Origin: Cellulomonas sp. SG140
Lineage (GTDB): Bacteria; Actinomycetota; Actinomycetes; Actinomycetales; Cellulomonadaceae
Reading direction: 5' to 3'
DNA length: 64,000 bases
NCBI RefSeq assembly: GCF_025770785.1
Contig: NZ_JANZLA010000002.1
Span: forward strand, 62,001 to 126,000
Shown piece by piece: positions 9,467-17,505 of this stretch. How positions within the stretch are numbered: position 1 is the stretch's first letter; each line of letters opens with the position of its first letter. The position numbers were made by a program, and so were the translations under genes. The notes beneath the pieces were generated by a model. It was not told the origin of the DNA. It ran no database searches and saw only the letters and a program-made list of their open reading frames with translations.

Positions 9467-9508
9467 AACGCAAGTAGCCATCCGTCGAGACGGGTGGCTA
9501 CTTGCGTT
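9467..9508. terminator. long near-perfect inverted repeat after ssrA
   Basis: Two 20-nt arms (9467-9486 and 9489-9508) are complementary except for one A/G position and are separated by two bases. In RNA this is a very stable hairpin that contains the core GCAAGTAGCCA. No U run follows. It probably ends ssrA transcription and could act in both directions against the minus-strand gene ending at 9611. Confidence 0.6.
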
Positions 9509-9610
9509 TGGAGGCTTCCCTCAGGGGGCGGCGCCGCACCGGCGGGACGTCGGAGTACGACGCGGGTTCCGACGCCCCGCCGTGAGACGCCTCCTCACTG
9601 GCCGCTCGAG

Positions 9611-10207
9611 TCAGTCGTTGACGTGGTAGCGCAGGTGCATCCGCCCATCGGGCCCCGGCTCGCCGTCGATGAGCTGGAGCTCGTGCCGGTGTGCGACGCC
9701 GGCCAGCAGCGGCTCGCCCCCGCCGACGACCACGGGGTGAACGATCAGAACCAGCTCGTCGATGAGACCTTCGTCGAGCAGGCTTCGCACCATCCGGGCG
9801 CCGCCCACGACGTAGCCCACTCCGCCCGGTTGCGCCTTGAACTCCCGCAGCTCGTCGATGCCGCGGACGATCGTCGCGTTCGGAGGCCACTCGATGGTGT
9901 CGAGCGAGGTCGAGAGCACCAGGTGCGGTGTCTCGGCGATCAGGCGAGCGGTCTCGATCTCCCGGGGGTACGTGTCCCGTCCGAGCATCTCGGCGGCCTC
10001 CGGCGCACCGACGTGGATGGCGCGCCAATAGAGCCCGTAGCCGGGGTACATGCCGCTGCCTTGGATGAGCGTGTCGACCGGCCCGACGAGCTGGATGGCA
10101 TCGGACCAGGAGTCGACCCAGTCTGCGAAGCCGTCCTGCACGCTGAAGCCGTCGAGCGTGACCTGCATCGCCGCGATGAAGCGGCGGCGAGACGTGGATG
10201 CTTCCAT
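9611..10207 (-). CDS. dihydrofolate reductase family (RibD C-terminal fold) protein
   Basis: This 198-residue protein starts at ATG 10207 with GGAGGAAG 4 nt upstream. It opens RRFIAAMQVTLDGF, the typical first strand of the RibD-C/DHFR-like family, and contains GGARMVRSLLDEGLIDELVL, the conserved glycine turn and helix of the NADPH-binding half. It ends in VVVGGGEPLL, also a family hallmark. Members are NADPH-dependent reductases of mostly unknown substrate and are not true folate enzymes. It is divergent from the sigma-factor gene at 10362. Confidence 0.85.
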   Translation of the reverse strand: MEASTSRRRFIAAMQVTLDGFSVQDGFADWVDSWSDAIQLVGPVDTLIQGSGMYPGYGLYWRAIHVGAPEAAEMLGRDTYPREIETARLIAETPHLVLSTSLDTIEWPPNATIVRGIDELREFKAQPGGVGYVVGGARMVRSLLDEGLIDELVLIVHPVVVGGGEPLLAGVAHRHELQLIDGEPGPDGRMHLRYHVND

Positions 10208-10290
10208 TTCTTCCTCCGGTTGATCAGCTTTCAAGGTCAAGCGCGGGGTCGGACGGGTGTCCGTGGTCGGGTTGCTGTCACGACTACGAC

Positions 10291-10326
10291 GTTGCTCGAC
10301 GGCGAGACTCATCGCCGCCGAGCAAC
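10291..10326. repeat. inverted repeat between reductase and sigma-factor genes
   Basis: Arms 10291-10305 and 10312-10326 (15 nt each) are complementary with one mismatch around a 6-nt loop, GACTCA. The repeat ends 35 nt before the sigma ATG. It may be an operator or a 5' leader hairpin; no promoter hexamers are clear beside it. Confidence 0.5.
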
Positions 10327-10361
10327 CGATGAGTTCTCCCGGACGAGGACGTCCTACAGAT

Positions 10362-11354
10362 ATGAGCGAACTGTTGGTCGAGAACGCACGCGCCGGGTCA
10401 CGGCGCGCGTTCGACGAGCTGGTCGGCCCGAACCGGCGTGAGCTGCACGTCCACTGCTACCGGATGCTCGGCTCGTTCGAGGACGCCGAGGACGCCGTCC
10501 AGGAGACCCTGCTTCGCGCGTGGTCCCGGATCGAGACGTATGCCGGCACGAGCACGTTCCGCGCCTGGCTGTACGCGATCGCGACCAACGCCTGCCTCGA
10601 CGTGCTGCGCCGTCGCAAGGGCGGGCAGTGGCCGACCGTCCTGACCGGGGCGGTCGATCCACGCGACGCGTCGATGTCCCCGGCTGACGTCCCGTGGCTC
10701 GGCCCCTACCCGGACGTCCGGCTGGTCGGGGCGAGCGAGGAGTCGGCGGAGGACACGGTGATCCGGAAGGAAGGGATCGAGCTCGCGTTCCTGACGGCGA
10801 TCCAGCGGCTCCCGCCCCGCCAGCGCGCCGTCCTGATCCTGCGCGACGTGCTGGCGTGGTCGGCCAAGGAGACGGCGGCCACCCTCGGGATCACCCCGGT
10901 CGCCGTGAACTCCGCCCTGCAGCGCGCGCACGCCTCGATGAAGGCGCCGGGACTCGACCGTCCGCGCGTCTCGGCGCGCGACGAGCGGGCGGTGCTCGAC
11001 CGCTTCATGGCGGCGTGGGACAGCGCGGACCTCCAGGCGCTCGCCGAGCTCCTAGCCGCCGACGCGCGGTTCGTCATGCCCCCGATGCCCGTGTGGTTCG
11101 AGGGCCGCGACGACATCCTGACGTTCGCCGCGAGCCGCTTCGACCTGCACCGCCTCGCGGGCCGCGAGTGGCGCTCGGTCCCGACGGCCGCTAACGGCCA
11201 GCCCGCCTTCGCCCTGTACCTGGGCTCCGGCGACCGGCACCTGCCGTTCGCGCTCGGCGTCCTGCGCGTCGGCCCGGACGGGATCGAGGAGGTCTCGCTC
11301 TTCATGGACGGCCTCGCACGGTTCGAGCTCTTCGACCTCCCCGATGTCGTATGA
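10362..11354 (+). CDS. ECF sigma factor with C-terminal SnoaL-like domain (SigG/SigJ type)
   Basis: This is a 330-residue sigma factor. Region 2 covers about 1-75 (FDELVGPNRRELHVHCYRML, then EDAEDAVQETLLRAW and FRAWLYAIATNACLD). Region 4 covers about 140-195 (LPPRQRAVLILRDVLAWSAKETAATLG). From about 205 to 320 an NTF2/SnoaL-like domain follows (LDRFMAAWDSADLQALAELL). ECF groups with this fused domain usually lack an anti-sigma factor, the extra domain modulating activity. ATG 10362 places region 2 at the expected distance; upstream in-frame starts would add a tail lacking homology. The stop overlaps the next ATG. Confidence 0.9.
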   Translation: MSELLVENARAGSRRAFDELVGPNRRELHVHCYRMLGSFEDAEDAVQETLLRAWSRIETYAGTSTFRAWLYAIATNACLDVLRRRKGGQWPTVLTGAVDPRDASMSPADVPWLGPYPDVRLVGASEESAEDTVIRKEGIELAFLTAIQRLPPRQRAVLILRDVLAWSAKETAATLGITPVAVNSALQRAHASMKAPGLDRPRVSARDERAVLDRFMAAWDSADLQALAELLAADARFVMPPMPVWFEGRDDILTFAASRFDLHRLAGREWRSVPTAANGQPAFALYLGSGDRHLPFALGVLRVGPDGIEEVSLFMDGLARFELFDLPDVV

Positions 11355-11656
11355 CCGCCGACGGTCTCGCGTTCCGGCTCGGCGCGGACGTCCGGTGCAC
11401 GGTCTTGGAGCCCCACGTCGAGCGGCCCTACGACCCCGACGACTGGCGCGGCGCGCTGGTCCTCGTCCAGCGCGGCACGCTCCGCGTGCAGTGCCGGTCA
11501 GGCCATCGCGCGGTGTTCGGGCGCGGAAGCGTCCTGCACCTCCAGGACCTGACGTTGCGGTCCATCAGCGCCGACGGCGACGACACCACCGTCCTGCTCG
11601 CGGTCCTGTCCGCACGACCAGGCGACTCCCTCCACCATCCGAGCGGCACGCAATGA
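11351..11656 (+). CDS. small cupin-like protein coupled to the sigma factor
   Basis: This 101-residue protein starts in an ATGA overlap with the sigma-factor gene. Predicted strands such as GALVLVQRGTLRVQCRSG and AVFGRGSVLHL resemble a single cupin barrel, but no full His metal set is visible. No confident family name can be given. The coupling suggests a role as a partner or target of the sigma factor. It ends 4 nt before the convergent PPOX gene stop. Confidence 0.65.
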   Translation: MTADGLAFRLGADVRCTVLEPHVERPYDPDDWRGALVLVQRGTLRVQCRSGHRAVFGRGSVLHLQDLTLRSISADGDDTTVLLAVLSARPGDSLHHPSGTQ

Positions 11657-11660
11657 CACG

Positions 11661-12236
11661 TCAATGCGTCGTCGGCGACGGCTCCGGATCCATGTCGAAG
11701 GCAGGCAGGCCGTCGATGCTCGTCCGGTTCTTCTGCCGCCGGTAGGCCGCCTGGCCCTCGGCGCCCTTGCGCTCCATGTACTCGGGCAGCAGGTGCCGCT
11801 CGCCGACGTAGTCCATGAGCGGTACGCCGTAGCCGCACGAGTCCGAGACCCGTTCGACGTCGACGACCACGACGGCGCGCGCGCCGCGCGTCTCGGGGAA
11901 CCGGCTGACCAGCTCCGCGAACCCGTCGTCGTAGAGGGTCACGAACCGGCCGTGCCCGTGCAGCCGGACGATGTTCGGCGGCCCGTCGAAGGCGCAGAAC
12001 ATGACGGTGATCCGGCCGTTGTCACGCAGGTGCGCGATCGTCTCGGCACCGCTCGCCGTCAGGTCGACCCATGCGACCGTGTGGTCGTCGAGCACCACGA
12101 ACGACCCGTCGATCCCCTTCGGCGACAGGTTCACTCGTCCGTCCGGTCCAGTCGGTGCCGTCGCGACGAAGAACACGTGCTGGCGCGCGATGAACGCGCG
12201 CAGACGCTCGTCGATGCAGTCGTGGACGTTGCCCAT
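11661..12236 (-). CDS. pyridoxamine 5'-phosphate oxidase family protein
   Basis: This 191-residue protein is predicted to be an FMN- or F420-binding split-barrel. It contains RQHVFFVATAP, then VNLSPKGIDGSFVVLDDHTVA and FDGPPNIVRLHGHGRFV, all recurrent in the general PPOX family. The end (MERKGAEGQAAYRRQKNRTSIDGLP) is the usual tail of this subgroup. ATG 12236 has GGGAGGG 4 nt upstream. The physiological substrate is unknown. Confidence 0.87.
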   Translation of the reverse strand: MGNVHDCIDERLRAFIARQHVFFVATAPTGPDGRVNLSPKGIDGSFVVLDDHTVAWVDLTASGAETIAHLRDNGRITVMFCAFDGPPNIVRLHGHGRFVTLYDDGFAELVSRFPETRGARAVVVVDVERVSDSCGYGVPLMDYVGERHLLPEYMERKGAEGQAAYRRQKNRTSIDGLPAFDMDPEPSPTTH

Positions 12237-12394
12237 GAACCCTCCCTGCGTCGGTCCGACCACCGTAGGTTGACGCGTCGGCAGTCCGCGCCGGATCAGG
12301 GCTCCAGTCCGCGGACGCACTCAATCGTCATGGACGGGGCGAAGCGGGGCGTCTCCCAGCGTTCGTGGACAGGCGCAGCGCGTACCGTGCCGGG

Positions 12395-12967
12395 ATGCCC
12401 GAGCAGCCGCTGCGTGACCGGGCCGAGGATCGGTCGCGCTGGCACCTCATGACGACGCGCGCGAGGCTCGAGACCGTCGTCGTCTACGCAGTGTTCGCGC
12501 TCTACGTGGTGTTCGCGCTGAAGCTCTTGCTCTTCTCGCGGCCGCCCGGTTCCCAACGGTCCGTCAACCTCGTCCCGTTCGCGACAATCTCGCACTACCT
12601 GGTGAGCGGGTCGTCCGGCGTCCGGAGGTTCGCGTTCGACAACGTCGCGGGAAACGTCCTCCTCTTCGTCCCGCTCGGCGCGTACGCGTCTGTACTGACG
12701 AGATGGACAGCGGCGAGGACGATGCTCGTCGTCGCCTCGGCGAGCGTGGCGGTCGAGATCCTTCAGGGAGTGTTCGCCTTGGGGGCGTCGGACGTCGACG
12801 ACGTCATCCTCAACTGCCTCGGGGGGTTCGTCGGCATCCTGCTCGTGCTTCTGGCCAGGGTGGTCCTCAAGGACTCCGGCCGGGTGCGTGCGGTGGTTGC
12901 GGCGGCATCCGTCGTCGCGCTTCCCGTGCTGTGCTTCTTGCTGTTCGTCGTCCGCCTCCGCATGTGA
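12395..12967 (+). CDS. VanZ-like membrane protein
   Basis: This 190-residue protein has four hydrophobic segments. The VanZ pattern is visible: NLVPF after the first helix, DNVAGNVLLFVPLG in the second, and VEILQGVFALGASDVDDVIL with NCLGG in the third. VanZ homologues are associated with glycopeptide or teicoplanin tolerance and envelope maintenance, but most are uncharacterised. The start is uncertain: ATG 12395 and ATG 12449 are both possible and neither has a strong Shine-Dalgarno. T-ending codons (TTG, GTG, TTC mix) look more frequent than in neighbouring genes, a soft hint of transfer. Confidence 0.8.
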   Translation: MPEQPLRDRAEDRSRWHLMTTRARLETVVVYAVFALYVVFALKLLLFSRPPGSQRSVNLVPFATISHYLVSGSSGVRRFAFDNVAGNVLLFVPLGAYASVLTRWTAARTMLVVASASVAVEILQGVFALGASDVDDVILNCLGGFVGILLVLLARVVLKDSGRVRAVVAAASVVALPVLCFLLFVVRLRM

Positions 12968-13015
12968 CGTGGGGTGTCGCGACATCCGAAGGCGTGCTCG
13001 TCGTGAGCCGTCCGG

Positions 13016-13141
13016 GTGGTTCCCATCTGGCCGTACCTCGGGGTGGCGGGGCGGTTCTCGGTGCTCCCAGCCGTCCTGACGATCCTGGGCCATCTGGCGC
13101 TTGGTGTCGTCGCGCTGGTCCGCTTCCTCCGCCGCCGCTGA
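13016..13141 (+). CDS. possible small membrane protein or remnant 3' end of a gene
   Basis: A GTG-started frame of 41 codons encodes WPYLGVAGRFSVLPAVLTIL, a glycine, then a hydrophobic helix, and finishes with Arg-rich RFLRRR. About 88 percent of its codons end in G or C and the product reads as a plausible transmembrane hairpin. No Shine-Dalgarno is seen and a stop lies just upstream at 13004. It is in the same frame as the VanZ-like gene that ends at 12967, so it could be the remains of a longer reading frame. Confidence 0.35.
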   Translation: MVPIWPYLGVAGRFSVLPAVLTILGHLALGVVALVRFLRRR

Positions 13142-13198
13142 GCGCGCGAGAGGTCGGCCAGCGGGGGAGCGGCCGACCCGGCCAGAGAGGCTGCCGGC

Positions 13199-13762
13199 CT
13201 AGCGGGGTGAGCGCTGCGCCCCGTAGCGCAGGCCGTCCAGCAGCAGCCCGACCATCCGGTCGGCGCGCTCGGTGCCGCCGCCCGGCGCCGGCAGCGACAG
13301 GTTCGCGATCGCGCTGATCAGCTCCAGCGGGTCGACGTCGTCGCGGATGATCCCCGCCTCGGCCGCCGTGTCCAGCAGGCGCTGCAGCGCGGGCGCGGCG
13401 TTCGACTCGAAGTACTCGCGCAGGCCGCTGTACGCGGGGTCGCCGGAGTGCAGCGCCGCGCCGAGGCCGTGCTTGGTGGCGACGAGCTGCGTGTAGCGCC
13501 GGGCCCAGAGCGCGAGCGCCTCGCCGGGCTCGTGCTGCTCGCCCAGCCGGGCGGCCATCGCCGTGACGTCGTCGATCTCCCGGCGGAACACGGCGGCGAT
13601 GAGGTCGGAGCGGAGCGGGAAGTGGCGGTACAGCGTGGCGGTGCCGACCCCGGCACGCGCCGCGATGGCCCGGACCGGCACGTCGACGCCGTGGGTGGCG
13701 AACTCCTGCTTCGCCGCCTCCAGCAGGGCGTCGAGGTTGCGTCGGGCGTCCGCTCGGGGCAT
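13199..13762 (-). CDS. TetR family regulator
   Basis: This 187-residue repressor has its HTH at residues 5-55 (ARRNLDALLEAAKQEFATHG, then AIAARAGVGTATLYRHFPLR). The C-terminal domain has the TetR_C pattern with LSLPAPGGG and a final RMVGLLLDGLRYG. ATG 13762 has GGAGA 5 nt upstream. ATG 13807 is in frame but overlaps a predicted operator. It is divergent from the aldo/keto reductase gene, whose promoter carries two copies of its likely binding site. Confidence 0.9.
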   Translation of the reverse strand: MPRADARRNLDALLEAAKQEFATHGVDVPVRAIAARAGVGTATLYRHFPLRSDLIAAVFRREIDDVTAMAARLGEQHEPGEALALWARRYTQLVATKHGLGAALHSGDPAYSGLREYFESNAAPALQRLLDTAAEAGIIRDDVDPLELISAIANLSLPAPGGGTERADRMVGLLLDGLRYGAQRSPR

Positions 13763-13791
13763 CCGTGTCTCCGTGGTCGTCGATGGACCCG

Positions 13792-13841
13792 TTGATAAAC
13801 GGGACATCGTTCCGTATAGTCCAGTAGCGGGACATTGTCCC
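13792..13841 (+). promoter_or_regulatory. sigma70-type promoter with two TetR operators
   Basis: TTGATA (13792-13797), a 17-bp spacer and TATAGT (13815-13820) make a near-consensus promoter for the reductase gene. A perfect palindrome GGGACA-T-TGTCCC lies at 13829-13841, over the expected transcription start. A two-mismatch copy, GGGACATCGTTCC, lies at 13801-13813 inside the spacer. The copies are 28 bp apart, so repressor bound to either would block RNA polymerase. Confidence 0.7.
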
Positions 13842-13891
13842 ACTTCCACGTCATCGTACGGCGCCCGCAGGGACGTCAGCAGGGAGTCACG

Positions 13892-14917
13892 ATGCAGTAC
13901 CGCACGCTCGGCCGCACCGGCATCAAGGTCAGCCCCTACGCGCTCGGCGCGATGATGCTCGGATCGCTCGGCAACCCCGACCGCGCCGAGGCGATCCGCA
14001 TCGTCCACCGCGCGCTCGACGCCGGGATCAACGTCGTCGACACCGCCGACCGCTACGGCGACTCCGAGGAGGTGGTGGGGGAGGCGCTCAAGGGGCGACG
14101 GGACGACGTGGTGCTCGCGACCAAGTTCTGGGGCCCCGTCGACGACGACCTCAACCACCGCGGCGCCTCGCGCCGCTGGATCGTGCAGGCCGTCGAGCGC
14201 TCGCTGCGCCGGCTCCAGACGGACCACATCGACCTGTACCAGCTGCACCGGCCCGACCCCGAGACGGACGTCGACGAGACGCTGTCGGCCCTCACCGACC
14301 TGGTCCGGCAGGGCAAGGTGCGCGCCATCGGCTCCTCGTCGATGCGCGGCTCGGAGATCGTCGAGGCGCAGTGGACCTCGGAACGACGCGGCTTCGAGCG
14401 GTTCCGCACCGAGCAGCCCAACTACTCGATCCTCGACCGCGAGATCGAGCGGGAGATCCTGCCGGTCGCGCAGCGCTACGGCATGGGCACGCTGGTCTAC
14501 AGCCCGCTCGCCGGCGGCATGCTGACCGGCCGGTACCGGGCCGGCCAGGAGAACGACAACTTCCGCTCGGCGCGCACCGGGATGCGGCACTTCCGCGACG
14601 AGCGTCGGCTGGCTGCCGTCGAGCAGCTGGTCGCGCTCTCCGACGAGGTCGGGATCAAGCTGACGCATCTCGCGATGGCCTTCGTCATCGCGCACCCGGG
14701 TGTGACCTGCGCCATCGCCGGTCCGCGCACCATGGAGCAGCTCGAGGACACCCTCGCCGGGGTCGACGTCGCGCTGAGCGACGAGATCCTCGACCGCATC
14801 GACGAGATCGTGCCGCCGGGGGAGAGCGTCGGCGCGATGGACATGGTCTACCGCGGGCCGGAGGTGGGCGACGCGGCTCTGCGCCGACGCGGGCAGCGGG
14901 ACCGGTCGGCGGCGTAG
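13892..14917 (+). CDS. aldo/keto reductase
   Basis: This 341-residue NADPH-dependent reductase has a TIM-barrel fold. The catalytic tetrad is D50, Y55, K78 and H119 (VVDTADRYG, LATKFW, LYQLHRPD). The C-terminal GPRTMEQLEDTLAGVDV fits the cofactor phosphate-binding segment of the AKR family. ATG 13892 has AGGGAG upstream; earlier in-frame codons overlap the operator. Similar proteins reduce aldehydes and ketones of diverse origin. The divergent TetR gene and double operator suggest induction by a toxic carbonyl compound, which is inference. Confidence 0.92.
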   Translation: MQYRTLGRTGIKVSPYALGAMMLGSLGNPDRAEAIRIVHRALDAGINVVDTADRYGDSEEVVGEALKGRRDDVVLATKFWGPVDDDLNHRGASRRWIVQAVERSLRRLQTDHIDLYQLHRPDPETDVDETLSALTDLVRQGKVRAIGSSSMRGSEIVEAQWTSERRGFERFRTEQPNYSILDREIEREILPVAQRYGMGTLVYSPLAGGMLTGRYRAGQENDNFRSARTGMRHFRDERRLAAVEQLVALSDEVGIKLTHLAMAFVIAHPGVTCAIAGPRTMEQLEDTLAGVDVALSDEILDRIDEIVPPGESVGAMDMVYRGPEVGDAALRRRGQRDRSAA

Positions 14918-15052
14918 GCCGCGGCGTGGGCCGGGGCGCGCCACGGGCGGCGCCTGTGCACGTTCGTGCGGAAGGACGATGGGCCCTCCCCGCGCGATCC
15001 GGCGCCGCCCTAGCGTGGTGGTGCTGCGCACCTCGACGAGGAGGTGGGGACA

Positions 15053-17101
15053 GTGCCCACAGCGGCTGGTCCGGCGACACCGCACGTCGTCGTGATCGGG
15101 GGTGGCGGGACCGGCGGTGCGGTCGCCCACGACCTGGCACTACGTGGGTTGCGCGTCACGGTGCTCGAACGCGGTGAGGTCACCTCGGGCACCACCGGCC
15201 GGCACCACGGGCTGCTGCACAGCGGTGCCCGGTACGCGGTGGCGGACGCGACGTCGGCGGTGGAGTGCATCGCCGAGAACCGGATCCTGCGGCAGATCGC
15301 CCCGGGGTCATTCGAGGAGAACGACGGGCTGTTCGTCGCGCTGACCGACGAGGACCTGGCGTACCTGCCGGGGTTCGTCGAGGCGTGCCGTGCCTGCGGC
15401 ATCCCGGCGGAGGTGCTCGACACCGCGGAGGCCCTGCGGCGTGAGCCGGGGCTGAGCCCGGACGTCAAGGCGGCCGTGCAGGTGCCGGACGGCACGATGG
15501 ACGCGATGCGGCTGCCGCTGCGGTTCTTCGCGACGGCGCAGTCGAACGGCGCCGTGATCAGGACGTTCACCGAGGTGGTGGGCCTGCGGCGGCAGGACGG
15601 CGCCGTGACCGGTGTCGCGTACCGCGACGACGTCACCGGCGAGGAGGGGCTGCTGGCTGCCGACCTGGTGGTGAACGCCGCCGGGCCGTGGGCGCAGCGG
15701 ATCGCCGAGATGGCCGGCGTCGACGTCCCCATCCGGTGCTCGCCCGGTGTCCTGGTGGCCGTCCGGGGCCGGTGGTGCGACATGGTGGTCAACCGGCTGC
15801 ACCGGTCCGGCGACGGCGACATCGTGCTCCCGCAGCGTGGCCTGAGCGTGATCGGCACGAGCTCGTGGGTGGTCGACGACCCCGACGAGCTGCACCTGCC
15901 GGAGGACCACATCCGCACGATGGTCACGGAGGGCTCGAGGCTGGTGCCGGCGGTGGCGCACGCCGAGATCCGCGCCGCCTGGTCGGCGGTGCGTCCGCTG
16001 ATCGGGGACGGCGGCAGCACGACCGGACGGGAGCTGTCCCGCACGTTCAAGTGCTTCGACCACGCGGAGCGGGACGGCGTCGAGGGGTTCGTCACCATCT
16101 CCGGCGGGAAGGCGACGACGCTGCGGGCGATGGCGGAGGCGGCGGCCGACGTCGTCTGCCGCCGGCTGGGCGTCGAGGCGCCGTGCCGCACCCGCGAGCA
16201 GGTGCTGCTGCCGCACACCGCGTACTACACGTTGCGCGAGCTGGTGCGGGGACCGCGGACGTCTCCCGCGGCGAGCCCCGGCGCGGCTGGTCCCGTGAGG
16301 AAGACCCCTGCCGCCACGACGGCCGCGTCGAGCCGCGTGCTCCGCGTCTCGCGCTGGAAGCCCGGCTGGCCGGCGCCGGCTCAGCTCGACTACGTCGTCC
16401 CCGTCGAGCCGCGCACCACGGTGCTCGACGCCCTGCGCAGCATCAGATGGCACGACGACGCGTCGCTGACCGTGCGGCACTCGTGCTGCCACTCGTCGTG
16501 CGGCACGTGCGGCGTGCGGGTGAACGGGGCGGAGGTGCTCGGCTGCGTCACCGCGCTGGCCGACCTGCCGGTGGGCGCGGTGACGGTCGAGCCGATGGCC
16601 AACGCGCCGGTGCTCAGCGACCTGGTGGTCGACATGACCCGGTTGTACGACGGGCTCGAGCGCTCCGGGCGTCCGCTGGTGCGGCAGGTGGAGACGACGC
16701 GGCGGGAGCGCAGGGCGAGGGCGCGCACGGCCGCGACGGGCCCGGTCCCGGTGCGGCTCGAGGACTGCGTCGAGTGCGGGCTGTGCGTCTCCGCGTGCCC
16801 GATCACCGGGACCGACCAGGCGTATCTCGGCCCCGCGGTGCTCGGCGCGGCCGCCCGGGTGGTCGCCGAGCCGCGCGGTCAGGACGTGCGGTCGGTGCTC
16901 ACGTGGGTCGACGACCACGACGGCTGCTGGCGCTGCCACCTCAGCTTCGCGTGCAGCGAGGTGTGCCCGACGGGCGCGGACCCGGCGGCCGGGATCATGG
17001 CGCTGCGCGGGGCCCTCACACGGGAGCACCTGAGGTGGCGGTCGGACGGGCACCGCGGTGCGGACCGGCCGGCCGACCAGGAGAGGACGGCAGCGCGATG
17101 A
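15053..17101 (+). CDS. GlpA-type FAD dehydrogenase fused to SdhB-like iron-sulfur subunit
   Basis: This is a 682-residue fusion. Residues 1-395 resemble the anaerobic glycerol-3-phosphate dehydrogenase subunit GlpA: GGGGTGG (16-22) binds FAD, then TSGTTGRHHGLLHSGARYAV, VQVPDGTMD, VVNAAGPWAQ and TISGGKATT. After an Ala/Thr/Pro linker (about 396-427) comes an SdhB-like module. [2Fe-2S] ligands are C478, C483, C486 and C498. C572, C575, C578 and C638 fit [4Fe-4S]. C582, C628 and C634 fit [3Fe-4S]. GlpA normally carries a BFD-like domain instead and works with GlpB and GlpC. GTG 15053 is chosen because AGGAGG lies 8 nt upstream. The stop overlaps the anchor-gene ATG. Glycerol 3-phosphate as substrate is inferred. 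Confidence 0.88.
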   Translation: MPTAAGPATPHVVVIGGGGTGGAVAHDLALRGLRVTVLERGEVTSGTTGRHHGLLHSGARYAVADATSAVECIAENRILRQIAPGSFEENDGLFVALTDEDLAYLPGFVEACRACGIPAEVLDTAEALRREPGLSPDVKAAVQVPDGTMDAMRLPLRFFATAQSNGAVIRTFTEVVGLRRQDGAVTGVAYRDDVTGEEGLLAADLVVNAAGPWAQRIAEMAGVDVPIRCSPGVLVAVRGRWCDMVVNRLHRSGDGDIVLPQRGLSVIGTSSWVVDDPDELHLPEDHIRTMVTEGSRLVPAVAHAEIRAAWSAVRPLIGDGGSTTGRELSRTFKCFDHAERDGVEGFVTISGGKATTLRAMAEAAADVVCRRLGVEAPCRTREQVLLPHTAYYTLRELVRGPRTSPAASPGAAGPVRKTPAATTAASSRVLRVSRWKPGWPAPAQLDYVVPVEPRTTVLDALRSIRWHDDASLTVRHSCCHSSCGTCGVRVNGAEVLGCVTALADLPVGAVTVEPMANAPVLSDLVVDMTRLYDGLERSGRPLVRQVETTRRERRARARTAATGPVPVRLEDCVECGLCVSACPITGTDQAYLGPAVLGAAARVVAEPRGQDVRSVLTWVDDHDGCWRCHLSFACSEVCPTGADPAAGIMALRGALTREHLRWRSDGHRGADRPADQERTAAR

Positions 17102-17502
17102 CGAGCGAACCGGGCACGACGCGCGGCACGGGACGCCGCGGCCTTCGAGGCTGGGTCGCGCACCCCGGTGCCGGCACCCCGACGTGGGCGTTCGTGGCGA
17201 ACCGGGTGTCGGCGCTGGTCCTGGTCGGGTACCTGTACCTGCACCTGGTGGTGCTGTCGATGCTGCTGCGGGGCTCGGCCAGCTGGGACCAGTTCCTGGC
17301 GATCGCCGGGACCAGGGCGTTCGTGGCGGTGGACGTGGTGCTGTTCGCCGCGGTGGTGTGGCACGCCGCGAACGGTGTGCGGGTGGCGCTGGTGGGCACC
17401 GGGATCGCCGTGCGGCGGCAGCGCGCGCTGCTGGTCGGCGTGGTCGTGGTGACGGTGCTGGTGACGGCGACCGCCGCCGTGCTGCTGCTGGCGAGGGAGT
17501 GA
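17098..17502 (+). CDS. SdhC-like cytochrome b membrane anchor
   Basis: This 134-residue protein has three transmembrane helices (about 37-57, 73-95 and 110-131). H49 (YLYLHLVVLS) and H89 (VWHAANGVRVAL) are placed like haem or quinone-site histidines, and WHAANGVR matches the SdhC helix motif H-x2-x-G-x-R. It begins in an ATGA overlap with the GlpA-SdhB fusion and is followed 3 nt later by the second anchor. In this complex it should hold the iron-sulfur subunit at the membrane and pass electrons to menaquinone. Confidence 0.85.
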   Translation: MTSEPGTTRGTGRRGLRGWVAHPGAGTPTWAFVANRVSALVLVGYLYLHLVVLSMLLRGSASWDQFLAIAGTRAFVAVDVVLFAAVVWHAANGVRVALVGTGIAVRRQRALLVGVVVVTVLVTATAAVLLLARE

Positions 17503-17505
17503 GCG

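Noticed and set aside
13829-13841. GGGACA-T-TGTCCC read as a DosR box
   Set aside because: Its half-sites are separated by three bases rather than four, and the divergent TetR gene explains it better.
9436-14917. Possible genomic island integrated at ssrA
   Set aside because: tmRNA genes are common integration sites and the following genes look accessory, but I find no integrase and no second copy of the tmRNA 3' end that would mark the other attachment site.
15044-15052. GTG 15044 as start of the GlpA-SdhB fusion
   Set aside because: It lies inside the ribosome binding sequence that serves GTG 15053.
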